Shown one piece after another: positions 26,436 to 34,841 of a DNA stretch of 64,000 nt. The translations under genes and the position numbers were made by a program. Under the pieces are notes generated by a model, which saw only the letters and a list, made by a program, of their open reading frames with translations, did not search any database and was not told where the DNA came from. Every line of letters starts with the position of its first letter. The stretch's first letter is position 1. This stretch comes from Planctomycetota bacterium. Lineage in GTDB: Bacteria > Planctomycetota > Planctomycetia > Planctomycetales > Planctomycetaceae. The DNA is taken from contig QQVO01000039.1 of assembly GCA_003388505.1 (NCBI GenBank), forward strand, positions 20,132-84,131. The letters are read 5' to 3'.

Positions 26436-27890
26436 ATGGCTGACAATAATCGCAAACCCACGACCACCGACGCCGGAATTCCCGTCGCGAGCGACGAGCA
26501 TTCGCTGACCGTCGGGCCGGACGGCCCGATCCTGCTGCAGGACCATTACCTCATCGAGCAGATGGCCCAGTTCAATCGGGAGCGGATTCCCGAGCGGCAG
26601 CCGCACGCCAAGGGAGCCGGCGCCTTCGGCCGTTTTGAGGTGACGCAGGATGTCAGCGCCTACACGAAGGCGGCCGTGTTCCAGCCGGGCACGAAAACCG
26701 ACACGCTGATTCGCTTTTCGACGGTCGCCGGAGAGCGCGGCAGCCCCGACACCTGGCGCGACCCGCGCGGTTTTGCGCTCAAGTTCTACACCACTGAAGG
26801 CAACTACGACATGGTGGGGAACAACACCCCCGTTTTCTTTATTCGCGACCCGCTCAAGTTCCAGCACTTCATTCGCTCGCAGAAACGGCGCGCCGACAAT
26901 GGCCTGCGCGATCACGACATGCAGTGGGACTTCTGGACGCTCTCGCCCGAGTCCGCGCATCAGGTGACCTGGCTGATGGGCGACCGGGGCATCCCGAAGA
27001 CATGGCGCCACATGAACGGCTACTCGAGCCACACCTACATGTGGGTCAACGCCGGCGGCGAGCGGTTCTGGGTGAAGTATCACTTCAAGACCGATCAGGG
27101 GATCGATTTTCTCACCCAGGAAGAAGCAGACCGTATGGCGGGCGAAGATTCCGATTACCACCGCCGCGACCTGTTCCAGGCGATCGAACGCGGCGATCAT
27201 CCGAGCTGGACGCTCAAAGTGCAGATCATGCCGTTTCAGGAGGCGGAGACGTACCGGTTCAATCCGTTCGACCTGACGAAGGTGTGGCCTCACGGCGACT
27301 ATCCGCTGCACGAGGTCGGCCGGCTCACCCTTGATCGCAATCCGACCGACTTCCACACAGAAATCGAACAGGCCGCGTTTGAACCGAACAACCTCGTGCC
27401 CGGCATCGGTCCCAGTCCGGACAAGATGCTGCTGGCGCGGCTCTTTTCCTACGCCGACGCGCACCGCGCTCGGATGGGAGTCAACTACAAGCAGATCCCG
27501 GTCAACCGGCCGCAGTGTCCCGTGCACAGCTACAGCAAGGATGGTGCGATGCGCGTGGAAAACGTCACCGATCCGGTGTACGCCCCGAATTCCAAGGGCG
27601 GCCCCCAGGCCGACGGCGAGCGGTTCCCGGAGGCCGAAGTCTGGAACGCCAGCGGAGAGTTCGTCCGCGCGGCCTACACCAAGCGAAAGGATGACGACGA
27701 CTGGGGCCAGCCCGGCGCGTTGGTCCGCAAGGTGATGGACGACGAGCAGCGGGACCGTCTCGTCTCGAATGTCGTCGGGCACTTGAAGCAGGGCGTTACG
27801 GAGCCGGTCCTCGAGCGGGCGTTTGAATACTGGCGCAACATCGACCAGGAGATCGGCGACCGCATCGCCAAGAACGTGCAGGCCGGCTGA
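26436..27890 (+). CDS. katA: Monofunctional heme catalase (clade with short subunits)
   Basis: 484 residues from ATG 26436, set by AGGGAG 26421-26426; the in-frame extension upstream lacks catalase sequence. Active site complete: distal His57 ([12 protein letters not shown]), Asn130 ([12 protein letters not shown]), proximal heme ligand Tyr339 in [10 protein letters not shown]. Length and ending fit small-subunit (clade 3-like) catalases that bind NADPH. Decomposes hydrogen peroxide in the cytoplasm or periplasm; no signal peptide seen. Gene symbol by family only. Confidence 0.95.
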   Translation: MADNNRKPTTTDAGIPVASDEHSLTVGPDGPILLQDHYLIEQMAQFNRERIPERQPHAKGAGAFGRFEVTQDVSAYTKAAVFQPGTKTDTLIRFSTVAGERGSPDTWRDPRGFALKFYTTEGNYDMVGNNTPVFFIRDPLKFQHFIRSQKRRADNGLRDHDMQWDFWTLSPESAHQVTWLMGDRGIPKTWRHMNGYSSHTYMWVNAGGERFWVKYHFKTDQGIDFLTQEEADRMAGEDSDYHRRDLFQAIERGDHPSWTLKVQIMPFQEAETYRFNPFDLTKVWPHGDYPLHEVGRLTLDRNPTDFHTEIEQAAFEPNNLVPGIGPSPDKMLLARLFSYADAHRARMGVNYKQIPVNRPQCPVHSYSKDGAMRVENVTDPVYAPNSKGGPQADGERFPEAEVWNASGEFVRAAYTKRKDDDDWGQPGALVRKVMDDEQRDRLVSNVVGHLKQGVTEPVLERAFEYWRNIDQEIGDRIAKNVQAG

Positions 27891-28061
27891 CAAACCGTTC
27901 GGCCTGCACAATCCAGCCGAAACGCCATTTCGCTGACCCTCGATCCGCAAAGGAGCGGGCGGGACGGCGTCCTTGGGGAATTCGCCTATACCCCTGGTGG
28001 TCCCGGTGTGAAATGATTCCGCGATCGTTAGTCCAACCCCAGTCACATTCAAAGGGCGACA

Positions 28062-28907
28062 ATGAGCCAGCTCACCGCGACTGAACTGGTGACGTTGGAG
28101 AATGCCGTGCGGCAACTGGAGACGCCCCGGTTGGCGAGCAAGCTGGCTGACGCGGTGGGAATCCCGCTGACGACCCTGATGGGTCGCTTGCCGGACTCGG
28201 TCCAGAAGCATGTCAACGGCGCGGCCGAATCGGCCCTCCAGAAGGCGCTGAATGTTGCGCTGAAAACGCTGAATGACGAGCCGGCCGATTCTCCGTGGAA
28301 TGCGACGCACAAGATCGCCGTGACGCTCACAGGCGTCGCGGGAGGGATGTTCGGCGCGCCGGCATTGCTGGCCGAACTGCCTGTTACAACGACGATCATG
28401 CTGCGGTCGATCGCCGACATCGCGCGTTCCAAGGGGGAGAACCTCTCGGACCCGGCTGTCCGCCTGGCTTGCCTGGAAGTGTTCGCCCTCGGCGCCAATG
28501 GCGAAGACGCTCCGGACGATCTGGTTGAACGGGCGGCTGAGGAGACTGAGGCTGAGGAATCGCTGCTGCGGGCGAGTTATTTCGCGACGCGTGCGGCGTT
28601 GGCCCAGCAGGTGACGGTCGCCGTCAGATCGCTGTCCAAAGGGGGCGCTGTGGAAGGGAGTTCGGCGATTGCGAAGCTGATCTCGAAGCTGGCCGCGCGA
28701 TTCGGGTTGGCGGTCTCGGAAAAAGCGGCGGCCCAGGCGGTTCCGATCGTCGGCGCCATCGGGGGCGGGTTGGTGAACATCGTGTTCATGGATCACTTCC
28801 AGGACACGGCCGAGGCGCACTTTTCCGTCCGCAAACTGGAACGCCTGTACGGGGACGCGGTCGTGCGCGAGGAGTACGAACGGCTGGCCGCCGCGATCAT
28901 CAAGTAA
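28062..28907 (+). CDS. EcsC family protein
   Basis: 281 residues matching EcsC: ALNVALKTLNDEPADSPWNATHKIAVTLTGVAGGMFGAPALLAELPVTTTIMLRSIADIARSKGENLSDPAVRLACLEVFALG, and later AKLISKLAARFGLAVSEKAAAQAVPIVGAIGGGLVNIVFMDHFQDTAEAHFSVRKLERLYG. The hydrophobic, glycine-rich stretches (TGVAGGMFGAPALLAEL; AVPIVGAIGGGLVNIVF) probably insert in a membrane. Family function is unclear (linked to ABC exporter EcsAB only in Firmicutes). 171 bases after catalase, same strand. Confidence 0.9.
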   Translation: MSQLTATELVTLENAVRQLETPRLASKLADAVGIPLTTLMGRLPDSVQKHVNGAAESALQKALNVALKTLNDEPADSPWNATHKIAVTLTGVAGGMFGAPALLAELPVTTTIMLRSIADIARSKGENLSDPAVRLACLEVFALGANGEDAPDDLVERAAEETEAEESLLRASYFATRAALAQQVTVAVRSLSKGGAVEGSSAIAKLISKLAARFGLAVSEKAAAQAVPIVGAIGGGLVNIVFMDHFQDTAEAHFSVRKLERLYGDAVVREEYERLAAAIIK

Positions 28908-29061
28908 GCGGCAAAAGACGCGCCCTCCGCTGCCCCGTCATTCCCCTCCGCAGCCGGGTTGTTGGGGGGTGCGTTGCCAAACAGAAGTTTGGGAACGAGG
29001 AAAAACACGCGAGAAACGAACTTCGCTGTACTCCCGTCGCAATAATGCGCACACAGGAGAC

Positions 29062-29086
29062 GACCCGACTCCGGGGAGTCGGGGTC
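29062..29086. terminator. Hairpin between convergent genes
   Basis: GACCCGACTCC / GGAGTCGGGGTC (one unpaired base) forms a GC-rich stem with a GG loop. It lies between the EcsC gene and the convergent lipoprotein gene and would act on both. Confidence 0.7.
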
Positions 29087-29114
29087 GCTCTGTGTGTCTT
29101 CAGGTCGGACGGAA

Positions 29115-29384
29115 TCAGTCGGTGCCTTCTTCGATCAACTCGCCTTGCTGTTCGGCGACTTCACCGGCGGCTTCGACCGTCTCGCCCTGCTCTTCGGTGA
29201 TGTCCTCAGCCTCTTCGTCGGTGACCATGCCATCCTGCATGGCGTCGTCGACGACTTCTGCCGTTTCATTCTGCTCTTCGGCCAATTCGCTCTGGGCGTC
29301 TTCGAGTTGCTGAGCATCGGTGCAGCCGACCATCGAAAGTCCGGCTACGGCGAAACAGAATGTGAGTGTGTACAACGTGCGCAT
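29115..29384 (-). CDS. Small acidic lipoprotein
   Basis: 89 residues. Signal sequence with lipobox LSMVGC (C21), then a strongly acidic helical stretch of Glu/Asp/Gln/Ala (QLEDAQSELAEEQNETAEVV...EEQGETVEAAGEVAEQQGELIEEG) likely to form a coiled coil. Similar in build to Lpp-type lipoproteins though no sequence relation is claimed. Function unknown. Confidence 0.8.
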   Translation of the reverse strand: MRTLYTLTFCFAVAGLSMVGCTDAQQLEDAQSELAEEQNETAEVVDDAMQDGMVTDEEAEDITEEQGETVEAAGEVAEQQGELIEEGTD

Positions 29385-30147
29385 TGAGTGTTCTCCTGAT
29401 TTGAAAACTGTCCGGCGATCGATCCCGACACGGCGCGGGATGCGACGCCCGTCCTTTACGACGCGCGGCGGGCGATATTATTCCAGAGATTTGCCAGAAC
29501 GTTCGCTTTCATGGATTTCCCGGTACTGCGGTAGGGGCCGCCCCCACTTTCAAGTCGCGCATTGTCGCGGGAACATTGCCCATCGGCAGCCGTGCGGCGG
29601 AGGTTGGTGTGATGGAATGGGTCGCGGTGCGCGGCGAAGACTGTGTGCGGGTGAGGGGGCGGCCGGTTGAGACGGGGCCTGTTCACGGTTCGGTGGCCGG
29701 GCCGTAGAGTTGGGTGGTCTGGTTTTCGGGGAATTGTTCAACTCTTTAACTCTTTGAGGCGATGCGCACACATTGAAGTGACGGGGCGCTGTTTCGGTGT
29801 GAGGGGCGCGGGCGCGTGAGGTGGGGAGGGTTTGGCAGGTTGGGGGTGTTGCGCGTCGCACTTTGCTCGTTGCTCATTGCCGTTGGCTTGTGGCTGGTGG
29901 CGAGGGAGTCAGGGGCCTCGTAGTAAGGGCTGGTGGTTGCGCGCGGGGTGGCGACGCTTGACTCGGTGGCATGGGGGCGGGTCGCGTGAGGGACTTCGGC
30001 GTACGATCAGGGCTGCGGGCGGTGAGGCAAGTTCTCGCGTGTGCGATGGGTCGTCTTGTTGTTGCCGGCCCCGGCCTTGGAAGGCTGGGGTACCTAATTG
30101 GCGGGCCGTCAGGGGCTGAGCGGGGTGAGGCAGGTTGGGGAGGGGGG
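29385..30147. other. Non-coding G-rich stretch
   Basis: No convincing gene on either strand. From about 29590 to 30140 the top strand is markedly G-rich (runs such as GGTTGGGGAGGGGGGGC near 30132). Open frames here lack ribosome sites and family resemblance. Confidence 0.6.
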
Positions 30148-30586
30148 GCATGGTCTGTCGTTTCCACACATCTCTCGATCCCCGTTCGAGTGACTCGCCG
30201 ATAGAAATGGGACGCGGATGACCCCGGCGCGGGCGTCTCCCGCAACCCAACGTAGCGCACGCAGCCTTGCGTGCGTGCCGCTGATCGCAAAGACCGCTGA
30301 CGCACGCTGGCAGCGTGCGCTACGGACAAACGCGACAATTTGCGCAAGACGACAAACTTTCGCCAGTGAGCAGCACGGATGGGACCGATTTCCGCTGATC
30401 GCTGTCTTGCGTGTCGACGCCCTGTGCGCCTGAATCGATGCGGCCTCGGTGTTGTCGCCTCTTGAGGAATACCCCGCGAAATCCGTGCTGATCCGCCGAA
30501 TCCGTGGAAATCCGTGTCCTATTCGAGAATCCCCTCGGCCCGGTCCTCCGGGGCGAGCCCCAGCCGAGTTGTGTGTAACTGACAGG
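30148..30586 (+). repeat. Large dispersed repeat C, copy 1 (interrupted)
   Basis: Two parts of one repeat, 30148-30223 (CTGTCGTTTCCACACATCTC ... GACGCGGATGACC) and 30374-30586 (CACGGATGGGACCGATTTCC ... CAGCCGAGTTGTGTGTAACT GACAGG), separated by ~150 bases that are absent from the two other copies (41811-42100 same orientation, 55524-55753 reversed). The inserted part contains the GTAGSGCACGC repeat. Confidence 0.85.
30251..30324. repeat. GTAGSGCACGC repeat, copy 2, nested in repeat C
   Basis: CGTAGCGCACGCAGCC ... CAGCGTGCGCTACG; inverted relative to copy 1 at 23301-23373 and about 90% alike by eye. Lies inside the ~150 bases interrupting repeat C. Confidence 0.8.
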
Positions 30587-30599
30587 TTCCGTGGTTTGG

Positions 30600-31721
30600 T
30601 TACTGCGGGTCATCGACGCGGAACTCGTTGATGATTGCATCGTCGAGTTCGATCCCCAGACCCGGTCCGGTGGGAACGGGGACTCGGCCGTCGACCATTG
30701 GGGGGAGGTTCTTGACGAGTTTGCGCATGAGGGGGGAGGGGCGGAGGCAGTATTCGACGAGGTCGGCGTCCGGGACGGTGGAGATCCAGTGCAGGGAGGC
30801 GGTGAGGTTGATGCCGGTGCTGAAGCAGTGAGGGACGACGCGGCGGCCGTGCTGCTGCGTCATGTCGGAGACGCGGCGGCAGACGGTGAGGCCGCCGCAG
30901 AAGGCGACGTCGGGTTGGACGACGTGAACGCCGCGTTCGATGAGATCGGCGAATTCCCAATGGGTGACGTCGCCTTCGCCCCCGGCGATGGGGACGGGCG
31001 AGCGGGGGCAGAGCCAGGCGTAGCCGGCGCGGTCGTCCTGTGAAACCGGTTCTTCGAGCCAGCCGATTCCGAGTGGGGCGAAGAGTTCGGCGCGCTGGAG
31101 GGCGGTTTCGGCGTCCCAGGCGTGACCGGCGTCGACCATGAGATCGCGCTCCTGACCGAGGATGTCGCGGGCGGCGGCGACGTGTTGGACGTCGAGGGCC
31201 GGGTCTTTGCCGAACGGTCCCCAGCCGAACTTGGCGGCGGTGAGGCCGAGGTCGACGAATTCGCGGGCGAGTCTGGCGGTGTCGTCTGGGGTTTCACCGA
31301 AGAGGACGCTGGCGTAGGCGCGGACGGTCTCGCGCTGCGGTTGGCCGAGGAGCTGGTTGACGGGCTTGCTCTCGATTTTGCCTTTGAGATCCCAGAGTGC
31401 GATGTCGGCCCCGCTGATGGCGTGAATGGCTGCGCCGCGGCGACCGTAGCGGTTGGTTTCGTAGTACATCTTCTCCCAGAGCCGCTCGGGGTCGCCGGGG
31501 TCTTCGCCGAGGAGGATGGAGGTGAGTCCGTGCCGGCGTGCGGCGGAGCGGGGGGCGTCGAAGCAGGCTTTGCAGACGTAGGACTGGCTGGTGACTTCGC
31601 CGACGCCGGTGAGGCCTTCGTCGGTGTGGATTTTGACGATGAGGACATCGAGCGTTCCGTCGGCGATTTCTTCAACGACGGGAACGCGGAGGTGGATCGG
31701 TTCGACGGCGGTGATTTTCAT
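30600..31721 (-). CDS. Enolase-superfamily enzyme (mandelate racemase/muconate lactonizing type), acid-sugar dehydratase-like
   Basis: 373 residues. N-terminal capping domain (MKITAVEPIHLRVPVVEEIADGT...) and TIM barrel with metal ligands in MVDAGHAWD, GWLEEPVSQDD and IAGGEGD; the base side has AAKFGWGPFGKDP (Lys) and QPDVAFCGGLTVCRR...VVPHCFSTGINLTASLH (His-Asp dyad). The C-terminal-side catalytic His places it in the mandelate racemase subgroup, many of whose members dehydrate acid sugars. Third gene of a run with the permease and amidohydrolase; a hairpin (31754-31777) separates it from the permease gene. Confidence 0.9.
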   Translation of the reverse strand: MKITAVEPIHLRVPVVEEIADGTLDVLIVKIHTDEGLTGVGEVTSQSYVCKACFDAPRSAARRHGLTSILLGEDPGDPERLWEKMYYETNRYGRRGAAIHAISGADIALWDLKGKIESKPVNQLLGQPQRETVRAYASVLFGETPDDTARLAREFVDLGLTAAKFGWGPFGKDPALDVQHVAAARDILGQERDLMVDAGHAWDAETALQRAELFAPLGIGWLEEPVSQDDRAGYAWLCPRSPVPIAGGEGDVTHWEFADLIERGVHVVQPDVAFCGGLTVCRRVSDMTQQHGRRVVPHCFSTGINLTASLHWISTVPDADLVEYCLRPSPLMRKLVKNLPPMVDGRVPVPTGPGLGIELDDAIINEFRVDDPQ

Positions 31722-31753
31722 GGGGTGTTTGCCGCAAGGGCGTGCTGACGAAC

Positions 31754-31777
31754 GCCCACGGGTTGCAACCCGTGGGC
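31754..31777. repeat. Palindromic hairpin between enolase-type and permease genes
   Basis: GCCCACGGGTT-GC-AACCCGTGGGC, perfect 11-base arms, followed by TTT. Either an attenuating terminator within the operon or a REP-type palindrome. Confidence 0.6.
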
Positions 31778-31794
31778 TTTGGGGCGGATTCGTG

Positions 31795-32571
31795 TTACCT
31801 CGAGGTCGCGAGATGCAGGATCAAGCTCACGGCGATGAAAAGCAAGCCGACGTAGACGAACTTGAGGAATCGCGCTCCGGGGATCGCCCGGTTCAGCCTT
31901 GAGCCGACGGGAAGCGTGATTGCCAACACGGGCACGGTCCAGAGGACGTACTCGAAGACCTGTCTCGTCCAGAGGCCCTTGGCTGCGTGCATCGGCAGGA
32001 CGCACAGACCGGCGATCAGGAAGTAACCCTGGAGGGTGGCGCGGAATTGCTGCGGTTTCCAGCCGCGGATTGCGCCGTAGATGACGAGGGGCGGACCGAA
32101 TGTGAGGTAAACGCTGCCGATGAGTCCCGCGAAGAATCCGAAGACCCAGGCGAGCCAGTCCTTGTCTGCGGGCTCTTCGGAGGAGGAAGCGGGGGGCGGG
32201 GGGTGACGCTGCAGCCAGTAGGCGCGTGCCAGGGAGAATGTGGAGAAGCTGACAATGAGAATCGCCAGGAGCAGTTTCACGGAGAACTCGCTGATGGAGG
32301 TCAGCCACCAGAGTCCGATCGGGGCGCCGACCAGGGTGGCCGCGAGCAGGCGCCAGGCGCTGCCGAGGTGGATGTGCCGCCAGTCCTGGACGACGATCAC
32401 CAGGGCCATGGCGGTGGCGTTGAGGGCGACCAGCGGCGTGGCGACCGTTGTGATGGGCATAACGAACGCGAGCAGCGGCATGGCGATGAGGGCTTCGCCG
32501 AAGCCGAAGGTGGCGCGGGTGAGCGACGCGACGAAGAAGACGGCGACGACGAAGAGGTATTCCGGCGGCAT
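31795..32571 (-). CDS. TauE/SafE (TSUP) membrane permease
   Basis: 258 residues, about seven to eight hydrophobic helices (PPEYLFVVAVFFVASLTRATFGFGEALIAMPLLAFVMP; ...). The early FGFGEALIAMPLL motif and the second-half GLIGSVYLTFGPPLVIYGAIRGWKPQQFRATLQGYFL are the two TSUP repeats. Family members export sulfite, sulfoacetate or other small organic anions. The start codon overlaps the stop of the amidohydrolase (TGATG), so they are coupled. Export of sulfite or an acid would fit a sulfated-sugar pathway, but that is inference. Confidence 0.9.
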   Translation of the reverse strand: MPPEYLFVVAVFFVASLTRATFGFGEALIAMPLLAFVMPITTVATPLVALNATAMALVIVVQDWRHIHLGSAWRLLAATLVGAPIGLWWLTSISEFSVKLLLAILIVSFSTFSLARAYWLQRHPPPPASSSEEPADKDWLAWVFGFFAGLIGSVYLTFGPPLVIYGAIRGWKPQQFRATLQGYFLIAGLCVLPMHAAKGLWTRQVFEYVLWTVPVLAITLPVGSRLNRAIPGARFLKFVYVGLLFIAVSLILHLATSR

Positions 32572-33743
32572 CAGGCGGTCTCTTCGGCCAGGCGGCGTGC
32601 GTGCTGCGAGCCGCCGCCGGGGAGAATGTTGCCGTTGCGGATGGTGAGCGCGGCGGAGAGGAGTTCGGTTCCGGTTCGATGGTGACCGTAGCTGTCGGTG
32701 AACTGGAACCGGCCTTCGCGGCGTTCGAGCAGTGCGATATCGGCGCGGGTGCCTGCCTTGAGCGTGCCGATTTCGTGATCGCGACCGAGCGCCTGCGCCG
32801 GACGGAGCGTTGAGAGTTCGATCACCTTTTCCAGTGAGAAGCCGAGTTTGAGGAACTTGCTCATCGTGGTGGGCATGTCGTAGACCGGTCCGCGAATGTT
32901 CTTGACGTGGAGATCGGTGCTGATGGTGGTCGGCTCGAATCCGTGTTCGACGGCGGCTTCGACAGTTTCCCACTCAAAGCTGCCGGCTCCGTGGCCGACG
33001 TCGAAGATGATGCCGCGCGCGGCGGCTTCACGGACGGCGTCGTAGAGGCGGTCGTTCTCGTCGAGGATTCTGGTGCTGCCGCCTTTGAAGCAGTGGGTGA
33101 TACAGTCACCGGGCTGGAGATGCTCGAACATCTCGGGCACGGGCATGGGACACTCGCCGATGTGGATCATCAACCATGTGCCCGACTCGCGGGCGGCACG
33201 GACGGCGTCGTGAAAGTTGTCCCAGCCCTGTCGGCCTTCGCCGATGAGGTGTTTTCCGGCGCGGATCTTCACGCCGACGGCGACATCGGGATGCTCGCGG
33301 ATGGTACGGACGACGCCCTCGGGATCGGCGTAGCGGCGGTCGAGCAATTCACCCAGTTGGCCGCACAACAGGCCGATGCAGGAGAGGTTGACGAGACCGA
33401 GAACTTCGGGGACGGCCGTGTCGATGTAGTTCCGGCGGAAGGCGTCGAACTGATACGACCCGGCCGTCCCGGTGTCGAGGATTGTCGTCACGCCGCCGGC
33501 GGCGCAGAGCGGATCGGGTTCGAGGCCGAAGGGGGAGTGCGGGTAGACGTGGGCGTGCAGGTCGATGAGGCCGGGGACGACGTAGAGGCCGCGGGCGTCG
33601 ACGGTGTATTCGGCATCTGCGGGATCGATTGTCTCGTCGATGTTCTGGATACGATCGCCGGAGACGGCGACGTCGCGGACGGCGCTCAGGTTTTGTGACG
33701 GATCGATGACGTGTCCGCCGCGGATGAGGATGTTGTGTTTCAT
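32571..33743 (-). CDS. Amidohydrolase/deacetylase family metallohydrolase
   Basis: 390 residues from ATG 33743. Dihydroorotase-like order: ILIRGGHVIDPSQNLSAVRDVAVSGDRI, the metal motif VVPGLIDLHAHVYPH, VGVKIRAGKHLIGEGRQGW (carbamylatable Lys region), WLMIHIGECP, GDCITHCFKG, FDVGHGAGSFEW, TISTDLHVKNIRGPVYDMP. This fits the 'amidohydrolase/deacetylase metallohydrolase' clade found next to SelA-like PLP enzymes in enterococci and proteobacteria; a SelA-like gene lies at 49968 here. Heads the operon with TSUP permease and enolase-type enzyme. Confidence 0.9.
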   Translation of the reverse strand: MKHNILIRGGHVIDPSQNLSAVRDVAVSGDRIQNIDETIDPADAEYTVDARGLYVVPGLIDLHAHVYPHSPFGLEPDPLCAAGGVTTILDTGTAGSYQFDAFRRNYIDTAVPEVLGLVNLSCIGLLCGQLGELLDRRYADPEGVVRTIREHPDVAVGVKIRAGKHLIGEGRQGWDNFHDAVRAARESGTWLMIHIGECPMPVPEMFEHLQPGDCITHCFKGGSTRILDENDRLYDAVREAAARGIIFDVGHGAGSFEWETVEAAVEHGFEPTTISTDLHVKNIRGPVYDMPTTMSKFLKLGFSLEKVIELSTLRPAQALGRDHEIGTLKAGTRADIALLERREGRFQFTDSYGHHRTGTELLSAALTIRNGNILPGGGSQHARRLAEETA

Positions 33744-34078
33744 GGGGAGCGGGTTGGATTCAGGAGGAGGCGCCGTTTGAGTTTCGCTGCACAGGGGGCT
33801 CGCTTCGCTCGCCCCCTGCCACCGGTCGAGTGGACGGTGTGCTGGCGCCGCATTCGCGGCTCGGTGCTTCGGTGTTGAACTCATTCAGCGGGCTGACGCC
33901 CGCTGCTATCTGCTTTCGCGGCTTCGCCGCTGTTAGCGCCGCGCGGCGGCAGTGTTCTTCTTCGCGCAGCAACAGGAGCGCGCGTGTGACCCGGGTTGGG
34001 CGGGCGTATCATGTGGGGTTGGGGCTGAGCCCCATTCGACGGAAACAGGAACCGGTTCGCAAGTCCCGGGACGAATCG
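33744..34078. other. Intergenic region with clustered hairpins
   Basis: No gene. Holds several palindromes: CAGGGGG...CCCCCTG (33792-33818) with an inner CTCGCTTCGCTCG, AGCGGGCTGACGCCCGCT (33887-33904) and GCGGCTTCGCCGC near 33918-33930. These look like REP-type elements. Confidence 0.55.
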
Positions 34079-34165
34079 ATGCGCATCACAGACGTTTCGG
34101 TCACGGTCGTTGAGATTCCGCAGGTCGATCCGGAGCGGGTGGAGAGGTACCGGGTCGATTGTTGA
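34079..34165 (+). pseudogene. N-terminal remnant of an enolase-superfamily gene
   Basis: 28 codons from ATG 34079: MRITDVSVTVVEIPQVDPER... reads just like the first strand and loop of mandelate racemase/muconate lactonizing enzymes (compare MKITAVEPIHLRVPV at 31721 and MKITSIETLPVEVPV at 44484). It stops at a TGA at 34163-34165 where the capping domain should continue, and the following 270 bases are repeat-derived. Probably a gene start left behind by a deletion or insertion. Confidence 0.5.
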
Positions 34166-34174
34166 TCGGGGGGT

Positions 34175-34405
34175 TCAACACAGAGGCGCAGAGGTTGCAC
34201 AGAGAGGTGTTTCACAGGAGGAAACGAAGGGAAGGAAGAGGTGGCGGATGAGTTGGCGGTATTGAAGTATCGGGGCTTCCTTCACTTCGTTCAGTCCAGC
34301 CCCGGCCACCCACGTTCGTCGGAATCGAATATCTTCCCAATATGGACGTTGTCGTTGCTTGAACCTCCCTGTGCCCCCTCTGTGCCTCAGTGTCTCTGTG
34401 GTGAT
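34175..34405. repeat. Inverted pair of CAGAG-type words plus CCCCGG element
   Basis: Left, CACAGAGGCGCAGAGG and TTGCACAGAGAGG; right (34361-34405), CCCCCTCTGTGCCTCAG and TGTCTCTGTGGTGAT, roughly inverted. Between them 34270-34312 holds GGGGCTTCCTTCACTTCGTT and CAGTCCAGCCCCGGCCACCC, near-identical to 51228-51267. Confidence 0.6.
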
Positions 34406-34436
34406 CGTCGCGAGCGGCCGAGACGGGTGGATGCGG

Positions 34437-34841
34437 TCAATCGTCACCGGTTTCGTCGTAGGCTTGGCGTTCGAAGGGATTGTCGCGATAGGGGCGGCGG
34501 CCGGTGAGCCACAGATAGAGGGACGCGAGGAGGTAGGCGGGGCCCATGAAGGGGCCCCAGCGTTCGAACTGGCGGACGTGGACCAGTTCGTGGTCGCGGG
34601 CGATGTCGAGGGAGGCGTCGGTCTGGCCGAGAATCGTGTGGCCGAGCGTGAGTGCCAGGGTGAATTGCCCGTGGGGCAGCCGATGGAGCAGCCATTTGAC
34701 TGCGCCGCCGTAGAACTCGATGGTGCGGCCGCGGCGCCGGCTGCGGCCGCCGGTACAGAGGCCGACGGCCCCGATGACGAGGCCGAGCAACGTATAGGGA
34801 GAGGCCCATACGATTCCGAGTGTGTTGCACAACAGCCGCAT
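34437..34841 (-). CDS. Small membrane protein with HELVH motif
   Basis: 134 residues. An N-terminal hydrophobic helix (PYTLLGLVIGAVGLCTGG), a beta-like segment (RTIEFYGGAVKWLLHRLPHGQFTLALTLGHTILG), then DIARDHELVHVRQFERWGPFMGPAYLLASLYLWLTG, in which H-E-L-V-H resembles a zinc-peptidase helix (HExxH), and a C-terminal ...YRDNPFERQAYDETGDD, where the late acidic residues could provide a third ligand. Similar short proteins are common in planctomycetes and proteobacteria without assigned function. Whether it is a protease is unproven. Confidence 0.75.
   Translation of the reverse strand: MRLLCNTLGIVWASPYTLLGLVIGAVGLCTGGRSRRRGRTIEFYGGAVKWLLHRLPHGQFTLALTLGHTILGQTDASLDIARDHELVHVRQFERWGPFMGPAYLLASLYLWLTGRRPYRDNPFERQAYDETGDD

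Noticed and set aside
26253..28820. An 855-codon open frame antisense to catalase and EcsC genes
   Set aside because: It mirrors two well-supported genes in the opposite strand; its composition (Arg/His/Leu-rich, no motifs) is the usual result of GC-rich antisense frames.
30218..30433. Short open frames within the nested repeats
   Set aside because: They consist of repeat sequence and recur as fragments in the other copies in different frames; not genes.
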